Part shown: positions 1 through 5,088 of the stretch, piece after piece
Position numbering within the stretch: the stretch's first letter is position 1
Layout: each line of letters opens with the position of its first letter
Source: Thalassolituus sp. UBA1087
GTDB taxonomy: Bacteria; Pseudomonadota; Gammaproteobacteria; Pseudomonadales; Oceanobacteraceae
NCBI GenBank assembly: GCA_002314145.1
Contig: DCCG01000025.1
Coordinates: 1 to 8,160 of the forward strand
DNA length: 8,160 bases
Direction of reading: 5' to 3'
The notes under the pieces: model-generated
What the model saw: the letters and a program-made list of their open reading frames with translations, nothing else
What the model was told of the DNA's origin: nothing
Database searches by the model: none
Translations under genes and position numbers: made by a program

Positions 1-1
1 A

Positions 2-423
2 CAGCTATGGCTGACGTGCATCCCCCGGCCGGACCTCTTTAATAGCTGTTCACGAAGTGTCAACTCCCACTTCTTATTTATTGCACCTAGAGCAGGTCTT
101 TATGATGCCCAGTTATTAAGTGAAAACATTGCGCTAATTAAGTTTTCCAGTTATCCCATAATACAAAAGACCTAATTCTAATCTCCCCTGATATTAATGG
201 TATCTACAAAATAATATTCGCCACTCAAATGAGGTCTACGCCTAAGCTCACAATAGAGTTTGCTAACAAGGAGAACTCCTTAGAAATTTGCCCTTTGAGC
301 GATGGGCAAATTAAAGCTGGAAAAGAGACTGTAATGATGAAATTCAAAGTAAAAGACCGACACGGTAACTATATAAAGGAAGAAACAAAAATCACGTCAA
401 TTGAGCTGGATTCTGAGCTGTAG
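2..423 (+). pseudogene. Possible frameshifted 3' gene remnant, unidentified
   Basis: I do not recognise this gene. One frame is open from the left edge (position 2) to a TAA at 173-175, ending in a stretch reading SENIALIKFSSYPIIQK. A second frame, open from 142 to the TAG at 421-423, continues in similar style with LILISPDINGIYKIIFATQ and later KFKVKDRHGNYIKEETKI. A single-base shift in the short A run at 165-168 would join them into about 140 codons, open to the left. The only ATG of the second frame (229) gives 64 residues, has no ribosome-binding site, and lies inside the open stretch, which argues for a fragment rather than a small gene. The joined product would be polar with alternating hydrophobic residues, like a beta-rich domain. 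AT-rich codons (AAA, ATA, TTA, AGG) differ from the genes downstream, suggesting foreign origin. Alternatively both frames are chance openings in AT-rich DNA, or 229-423 is a real small protein. Confidence 0.35.
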
Positions 424-704
424 AGACCTTATCCTTACATGTAAGCCATTGATTTACCTGCTATTTGTAAGGGTTTTACCTCCTTTACCTTATATAAACT
501 TAATTATCGGAATTATAAGAATATCACCAAGCACCTGCCGGATCAGTTCTGAAAGGATTTTTACGGGTTTCGGGTCGCATCTCTGAGATCCGGACCAGAG
601 CCAGGACTCTTTATGCTCTTCTTATGTTATTCAGGCGCTGACTCAATCAATTCGCCCTGGTTCATGCACGTATCGCTGCCACAGTAGTCCTCTGTTTGAA
701 TCTG
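424..704. other. Noncoding spacer between AT-rich region and the MATE gene
   Basis: This stretch follows the putative gene remnant and abuts the 3' end of the minus-strand MATE gene. The first hundred bases stay AT-rich; from about 535 the composition returns to that of the neighbouring genes. I see no convincing coding frame, and no GC hairpin with a T-run that would end MATE transcription on the minus strand. The only structure noted is a loose inverted repeat around 538-593. A hydrophobic open frame at 401-586 would need a TTG start and has no ribosome-binding site, so I do not call it. Confidence 0.5.
538..593. repeat. Widely spaced 7-bp inverted repeat
   Basis: CCGGATC at 538-544 is the exact reverse complement of GATCCGG at 587-593, with 42 bases between. 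A second small pair, CTCTG (581-585) and CAGAG (596-600), overlaps its right arm. It lies where base composition changes from AT-rich to the genomic average, so it could mark an element edge. At this length and spacing chance is a fully adequate explanation. Confidence 0.15.
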
Positions 705-2072
705 TCACAAAGACCGGTCCATCTCAGGCAATACGTGGCGATGAAAAACGCCGGCCCGGAGATAAATAAAGGCCGCGATACCAGATAAGGTATTTGCAGC
801 CAGAATGGCCAGATAGATCCCTTCCAGCCCTTTCCAGGCTGAACCGGCCAACACCAGAGGAATCAGCAGAAGAATCAGGCGGCCAAAAATAACAGCAGCG
901 GAACGCATAGGCATGCCAATCGCAGACAGCGTCTGGCTGGCAATCATCACGGCACCCATAAACCCGTACCCGATCGCCACATATTTAAGATAGGTAGCGC
1001 CGGCGGCAACCACCTCCGGATCATCATTGAATACACTGACGATCACGTCAGCAAACACCAGCACCACGGCGAAAACAATCAGTCCCCAGATAACGGAAAC
1101 CAGCGAGGTGAATTGCTGCGCAGAGAGAATGCGGTGTGGTTTTTCCGCCCCCCAGTTCTGGCCACTGAACGGCCCCATAACACTGGACAATGCCATCGGC
1201 ACCATAATCAGAAACATTTCTACCCGGCCGGCAGCACCAAAACCGGCCACAGCCTTTTCGCCATAACCGGCGATTACGCCGATGATAAAGGCCATGGATA
1301 ACGGGTTAACGACCTGCACCAAGGCTGCCGGCAGGCCGACCCTGAGGGTCGCCTTCCAGTTACTCAGCATATCGGCCAGCACCGGCCGTTCGAAAGCAAT
1401 CAGCTTCAGACGCCGGATAAGCACCCAGGCGGAGAAGCCTAATGCACAGATCCGGGCAATGACCGTCGCCAGAGCCGCCCCCTGAATTCCCATGGCCGGG
1501 AACGGCCCCAGACCAAAGATCAGCAGCGGGTCCAGAATGATATTCACCAGTACCGTCAGTCCCATTATGACACTGGGCGTAAAGGTATCTCCGGTTGCAC
1601 GGATAACGTTATTCCCGGCCATAGTGAAAACCACAAAAGGCACTGCCGCGAACCAGGTATACATATAGTCGTGCACCAGGCTGAGCACCTTGCCACTGGC
1701 CCCTAATGCCCGGAAGACAACCTCCATGCTCAACAACCCGACCAGGGTGGAAATCAGCGCGACGATAACAGAGAGCAACAGCCCGTCACGGATCAGCAGT
1801 CTGGCATCCCGTTCACGGCGCGCCCCCAGCGCACGGGAAACGACGGAAATCATCCCGACTCCCATGCCCATCGACAGAGAGCCGATCATCAGGACCACCG
1901 GAAAGGTAAAAGTCATCGCCGCGAGCTCGTCGCTGCCGAGTTGCGCGACAAAGAAGGTGTCCACGACATTAAAGGCTGTAATGGCAAAAAAGCCGGTCAG
2001 CATGCCGAGCGCCATTTTAATAGTAACGGTGGGAATATGGCCGTGTATTAACGCCGTGTTGTGTTTGCGCAT
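705..2072 (-). CDS. MATE family multidrug efflux transporter
   Basis: An inner-membrane antiporter of the MATE (multidrug and toxic compound extrusion) family, which expels cationic or amphipathic compounds in exchange for Na+ or H+. The 455-residue length is typical and the hydrophobic profile fits about 12 membrane helices. Family signatures come in order: NVVDTFFVAQLG in helix 1 (residues 35-46, with Asp38 where NorM-type pumps carry a coupling acid), VSRALGARR (78-86), GNNVIRATGD (153-162), NIILDPLLIFG (177-187), GIQGAALATVIA (195-206), and the second-half counterpart GQNWGA (304-309). The start chosen gives a short polar leader of about 19 residues; no good ribosome-binding site precedes it, and Met20 is an alternative start. 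It is divergent from the aldehyde reductase gene and stands alone on its strand. Substrate and coupling ion cannot be read from the sequence. Family assignment is firm; the subfamily is not. Confidence 0.93.
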   Translation of the reverse strand: MRKHNTALIHGHIPTVTIKMALGMLTGFFAITAFNVVDTFFVAQLGSDELAAMTFTFPVVLMIGSLSMGMGVGMISVVSRALGARRERDARLLIRDGLLLSVIVALISTLVGLLSMEVVFRALGASGKVLSLVHDYMYTWFAAVPFVVFTMAGNNVIRATGDTFTPSVIMGLTVLVNIILDPLLIFGLGPFPAMGIQGAALATVIARICALGFSAWVLIRRLKLIAFERPVLADMLSNWKATLRVGLPAALVQVVNPLSMAFIIGVIAGYGEKAVAGFGAAGRVEMFLIMVPMALSSVMGPFSGQNWGAEKPHRILSAQQFTSLVSVIWGLIVFAVVLVFADVIVSVFNDDPEVVAAGATYLKYVAIGYGFMGAVMIASQTLSAIGMPMRSAAVIFGRLILLLIPLVLAGSAWKGLEGIYLAILAANTLSGIAAFIYLRAGVFHRHVLPEMDRSL

Positions 2073-2332
2073 AAGCTAGAATCAATTTTGGGACTTTCAT
2101 GGTAACTGTTCCGGCAAAGCAAATAATCCACGGCTTTCAGAACATTCCTTCTCATTTTTACCTGAAGACCGCTTGGCGGCCCCTTCAGACCCCATCATTC
2201 CATCCCGATATTATCCCAATAACAGAGGTCGCTTACTCTTCAGGGGGTATGGACGCTGCCACACTGAGGCAGTACTGTCTGCTGTTTACCGGCTCAGGAC
2301 ATCACCATGTTTTCTGCGATCAGCTGGCCGCA

Positions 2333-2350
2333 GCATGGCTTACACCATGC
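2333..2350. promoter_or_regulatory. Operator-like dyad in the MATE/reductase spacer
   Basis: GCATGG (2333-2338) and CCATGC (2345-2350) form a perfect 6-bp dyad with a 6-base spacer, a geometry common for dimeric regulators. It lies about 5 bases downstream of the minus-strand TATAAT at 2361-2356, overlapping the predicted start site of a transcript toward the MATE gene, where a repressor could act. Binding protein unknown. An isolated 6-bp dyad can occur by chance. Confidence 0.25.
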
Positions 2351-2355
2351 CCGCC

Positions 2356-2361
2356 ATTATA
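2356..2361 (-). promoter_or_regulatory. Candidate -10 box for MATE transcription
   Basis: On the minus strand positions 2361-2356 read TATAAT, the perfect sigma-70 -10 hexamer. The hexamer 17 bases upstream (2384-2379) reads CCAGGC, a poor -35, and there is no TG extension, so the promoter would be weak or need an activator. It would give a leader of roughly 275 bases before the MATE start codon. Confidence 0.25.
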
Positions 2362-2419
2362 CCCAGAGCAGCGCCACTGCCTGGCTGTCAGATTAGGCCC
2401 CCGCTTTTCTGCAAACACG

Positions 2420-2436
2420 GGAGCAGCCCCTGCTCC
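2420..2436 (+). promoter_or_regulatory. Hairpin in the leader of the aldehyde reductase gene
   Basis: GGAGCAG (2420-2426) and CTGCTCC (2430-2436) form a perfect 7-bp GC-rich stem with a CCC loop, followed by GTTTAAG. It ends 30 bases before the reductase start codon. The following T tract has only three residues, so it is a weak terminator at best. It could act as an attenuator or stabilise the mRNA 5' end. The pairing is seen directly; the function is inferred. Confidence 0.3.
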
Positions 2437-2466
2437 GTTTAAGTCTGATTGTTAACAGGTACCCGT

Positions 2467-3507
2467 ATGAAAACCAAAGCTTATGCTGCCCACAGCCACA
2501 CATCCCCTATGACACCCTATGAGCTGGACCGCCGCAACCTGCTTGCCAACGATGTCGCCATTGAAATTCTGTACTGCGGCGTGTGTCATTCTGACCTGCA
2601 CACAGTGCGCAACGACTGGGGCGAGACTGAATACCCTATTGTTCCCGGTCATGAAATCATTGGCCGCGTGACCGGGCACGGCCCGGACGTAACAAAGTAT
2701 CAGACCGGCGATCTGGTTGCCGTCGGCTGCCTGGTCGACAGTTGCATGGAATGCGACCAATGCCAGAAAGGCGAAGAGCAGCTTTGCCGCCATGAGGTGA
2801 CCGAAACCTACGCCAGCCCGGACCGGCTCACCGGCGCCATCACTCAGGGTGGTTATTCAAAGCACATTGTTGTGCGCGAGGAATTTGTACTGCGCGTTCC
2901 TGAAGGGCTGGATATTGCCAAAGCCGGCCCACTGTTGTGCGCCGGCATTACTACCTGGTCACCACTGCGCACTTGGGGTGTAACCACCGGCAGCCGCGTG
3001 GGGGTTGTCGGCCTGGGCGGGCTTGGCCATATGGCGGTTAAGCTCGCCGCTGCGCTGGGCGCCCATGTGACTGTGATCAGCCGTTCAGACAGCAAGCGCG
3101 ATGACGCCATGGCGCTGGGTGCTGATGCCCTGCTGGTATCAACCGACGCTGACGCCATGGACGCCGCCGCCGACAGCTTCGACCTGATCATAGATACCGT
3201 GCCGGTTAAGCACGACATTATGCCGTATGTTCCCCTGCTGGATATCGATGCCACCCTGGTATTAGTGGGTCAGCTCGGTCCGCTGGAAACGGTAGATACC
3301 ATGCCGATCGTGGCCGGGCGCCGGCGGATTTCCGGCTCCCCGATGGGTGGCATACGTGAGACCCAGGCGCTGCTGGATTTCTGCGCCGCCAACAATGTAC
3401 ATCCGGACGTTGAAATGATCCGTATGGACCAGATCAATGAAGCTTTTGAGCGGCTGGAAAAAGCCGACGTGCGCTATCGTTTTGTGATCGATATGGCGAC
3501 ACTCTGA
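2467..3507 (+). CDS. Zinc-dependent NAD(P)H aldehyde reductase / alcohol dehydrogenase, YahK-like
   Basis: A cytosolic medium-chain dehydrogenase of 346 residues that should interconvert aldehydes and alcohols with a nicotinamide cofactor. It resembles E. coli YahK and the cinnamyl-alcohol-dehydrogenase branch throughout (from memory). Catalytic-zinc ligands are visible: Cys40 in CGVCHSDLH, His62-Glu63 in PGHE, and Cys158 in PLLCAGITTWSPL. The structural-zinc cysteines Cys93, Cys96, Cys99 and Cys107 are all present. The Rossmann loop GLGGLGH is at 182-188, and SRSDSKR at 205-211 matches the basic, serine-rich loop that favours NADP(H). The C-terminal EMIRMDQINEAFERL and VRYRFVID stretches are typical of the branch. 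ATG 2467 is chosen because ACAGGT sits 7 bases upstream and translation from it aligns with YahK; an upstream TTG at 2449 is less likely. It is divergent from the MATE gene and ends in a strong terminator. Physiological substrate unknown; scavenging of toxic aldehydes is the usual proposal. Confidence 0.93.
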   Translation: MKTKAYAAHSHTSPMTPYELDRRNLLANDVAIEILYCGVCHSDLHTVRNDWGETEYPIVPGHEIIGRVTGHGPDVTKYQTGDLVAVGCLVDSCMECDQCQKGEEQLCRHEVTETYASPDRLTGAITQGGYSKHIVVREEFVLRVPEGLDIAKAGPLLCAGITTWSPLRTWGVTTGSRVGVVGLGGLGHMAVKLAAALGAHVTVISRSDSKRDDAMALGADALLVSTDADAMDAAADSFDLIIDTVPVKHDIMPYVPLLDIDATLVLVGQLGPLETVDTMPIVAGRRRISGSPMGGIRETQALLDFCAANNVHPDVEMIRMDQINEAFERLEKADVRYRFVIDMATL

Positions 3508-3534
3508 CCCTGAAGTCATCAATCCCCCACAAAC

Positions 3535-3563
3535 AAAAAAGCCGGCCATCAGGCCGGCTTTTT
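3535..3563. terminator. Bidirectional Rho-independent terminator
   Basis: Six A residues (3535-3540), GCCGGCC (3541-3547), loop ATCA (3548-3551), GGCCGGC (3552-3558), then five T residues (3559-3563). The 7-bp all-GC stem extends through A:T pairs and carries a U-tract on either strand. It lies between the stop codons of the convergent aldehyde reductase and DUF945 genes and should end both transcripts. Confidence 0.92.
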
Positions 3564-3604
3564 GCTGTCTGTTACCAGACATAGCTACTCATGCGCTATC
3601 CGGG

Positions 3605-4930
3605 CTACATCTGTGTTGCCAGCATGCCATCCAATGGCAGCTCATTGGCGGTTACCTGCCCGCCCGCGTATTTAAAATCGGACACCAGGCGGTCACCTTC
3701 CTCACGGATGTATCCCGTGTCGATAAATTCGACAAAGTATTCAGCAAACGGACTTTGCATCAGGCTGCGGCTGCCGTCGAAACGAAGATTTGCTGCCAAA
3801 CGCTGTGGCCATTCCTCCATCAGACTGTCCGCCGCGCCGGCCTCCAGTACCGCCTGGCCATTGATCAGCATATCGCCGGATACACTCATCCCCGCCGGCC
3901 CACGGTCGTTAAGAATAAAACTGCTTTCCAGTGTTTCGAGCGACACCCGTAACCCCCGGGCGGCCACTTCTGCGTATGCCGCCACGGCATCCTGCAGGGC
4001 TGCAGCATCCGCTTCATTACCGGAAACAGCATCCATTTTTTTATTGGCAGCCTCCAGTGACGGCCAGTCTATCGCGTCGATAAACAGCCGCAGTGTGGTG
4101 GGATCAACACTGAGATCTTTATCCTGAGTGCTGAGTTTCAGGTTGTTAAAAGTCACCGTCATTAATGACGCCAGCACATCACCCTGCACCAGATGCCCGG
4201 AATTGAGGTTAAATCCTGACAGGGCGAGTTTTCCCTGTGGCGCATCGACCTTCACATTATTAATGCGGTAACTCAGCCGGTCCAGGAAAGCCTGACCGCC
4301 GCGCTGATGACCTTTGCCTTCGAAGGCAACACCAGCAACCCGTGCCTCTCCAAGTGTATCATTGGCAACGCTGACCTGGCTGAGCGTTGCTGTGGTGACG
4401 CTTTTTCGCTGGCCTTTTGTATCGTTCGTCGTATGAATAATTAATGGTGAGATATTAACCCGGGTACCATCCTGCAGGGCCTGATTAACCGTACCCGAGC
4501 GGTATTCACTGCTGATCAGCCCGGACACAGGATCAAACTGCCACCGGCCCTGCTGACCTTGGGCCAATTGTGGTAAGGCACTGAATACAATGGCGGCCAT
4601 GCCCGCTTTTTCATCAAAGCGGAATTCCCCATACGCGCGGAAAGGCTCAATAGTGACTGTCTGACGCATGGCAAGAATTTCAGCGCCCTGCTGCAGTTCA
4701 CGGATGCTGTAGACCTCTTCGCGCAGCGCCCCCATCAGAGACGTGTTGACGGTTTGGCGCGTCAGATCAAACCCCTGCCGGTTAAGCGTTTTCTTGGCGT
4801 TGGCCAGTGAGATTTCTGATTCCCGCTCATAGGCTTCAATATTCTGCAGGGTAAGATAGCCGGTTCCGCCTGCCAGCCCGGCCAGCGAGATAATCAGCAA
4901 TCCGGTCAGGGTTGCGCCAGTCTTAGTCAT
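3605..4930 (-). CDS. DUF945 (YdgA-like) envelope protein
   Basis: A 441-residue protein of the DUF945/YdgA family, of unknown biochemical function. An N-terminal hydrophobic segment (about residues 5-26, rich in Leu, Ile, Gly and Ala) would anchor it in the inner membrane or act as a signal peptide, leaving a large periplasmic domain. The rest alternates short beta-type strands such as YGEFRFDEKAG and LSYRINNVKVDAPQGKLAL, with a helical Ala/Glu-rich stretch in the middle. It ends in the family-like closing segment FKYAGGQVTANELPLDGML. I prefer ATG 4930 to the upstream in-frame ATG 4939: AAGGA (4943-4939) is 8 bases before the former but abuts the latter. The gene is convergent with the reductase, sharing the terminator at 3535-3563, and divergent from rapA. 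No catalytic residues are evident. Family assignment rests on overall pattern, not a search. Confidence 0.8.
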   Translation of the reverse strand: MTKTGATLTGLLIISLAGLAGGTGYLTLQNIEAYERESEISLANAKKTLNRQGFDLTRQTVNTSLMGALREEVYSIRELQQGAEILAMRQTVTIEPFRAYGEFRFDEKAGMAAIVFSALPQLAQGQQGRWQFDPVSGLISSEYRSGTVNQALQDGTRVNISPLIIHTTNDTKGQRKSVTTATLSQVSVANDTLGEARVAGVAFEGKGHQRGGQAFLDRLSYRINNVKVDAPQGKLALSGFNLNSGHLVQGDVLASLMTVTFNNLKLSTQDKDLSVDPTTLRLFIDAIDWPSLEAANKKMDAVSGNEADAAALQDAVAAYAEVAARGLRVSLETLESSFILNDRGPAGMSVSGDMLINGQAVLEAGAADSLMEEWPQRLAANLRFDGSRSLMQSPFAEYFVEFIDTGYIREEGDRLVSDFKYAGGQVTANELPLDGMLATQM

Positions 4931-4938
4931 TGTCACCA

Positions 4939-4943
4939 TCCTT
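4939..4943 (-). promoter_or_regulatory. Ribosome-binding site deciding the DUF945 start
   Basis: On the minus strand AAGGA runs from 4943 to 4939, with 8 bases between it and the ATG at 4930-4928. The upstream in-frame ATG at 4939-4937 overlaps this site and could not be served by it. The protein therefore probably begins MTKTGATLTG, three residues shorter than the longest frame. Confidence 0.7.
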
Positions 4944-5088
4944 AGTTATCAGTCAGTCATTTTTCACACTTTTGCGCAATACTACCGGAGAAATGCTCAA
5001 ACCTGAATGTCGCGCTGGCGTTAACGGTGGGATTTAATCCGGCCTTACGCTAGACTTCGCGCAAATTCCCCTGCAGGTATCCGTCTTT

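Larger units (their letters stand above)
2073..2466. other. Divergent intergenic region between MATE and aldehyde reductase genes
   Basis: This 394-base spacer is long for two divergent genes. It contains a consensus -10 hexamer for the minus strand, an adjacent operator-like dyad, and a short GC hairpin near the reductase gene. No regulator gene lies in it. Open frames at 2099-2455 and 2173-2442 have low-complexity, Pro/His/Cys-rich translations without ribosome-binding sites or recognisable domains, so I treat them as noncoding. I found no convincing plus-strand sigma-70 promoter. The length would allow one or two long 5' leaders. Confidence 0.5.

Noticed and set aside
164..170. Programmed -1 frameshift at the A run in the left-edge remnant
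   Set aside because: C AAA AGA does not fit the X XXY YYZ slippery pattern and no downstream stimulatory stem is evident; simple decay or a read error is more likely.
401..586. A hydrophobic 61-codon frame overlapping the end of the putative gene remnant
   Set aside because: Needs a TTG start, lacks a ribosome-binding site, and hydrophobic runs are expected from T-rich sequence.
2371..2400. GCCACTG followed by CAGATTAGG, faintly like parts of a cobalamin riboswitch
   Set aside because: The conserved B12 box and the other core motifs are missing, and neither neighbouring gene fits cobalamin metabolism or transport.
2099..2455. A 118-codon plus-strand frame in the MATE/reductase spacer
   Set aside because: No ribosome-binding site, Pro/Ser/Cys/His-rich translation with no domain, and another equally arbitrary frame at 2173-2442 overlaps it.
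5030..5040. GGATTTAATCC palindrome in the DUF945/rapA spacer
   Set aside because: Only 5 bp per arm and not placed against a recognisable promoter; too short to call an operator.
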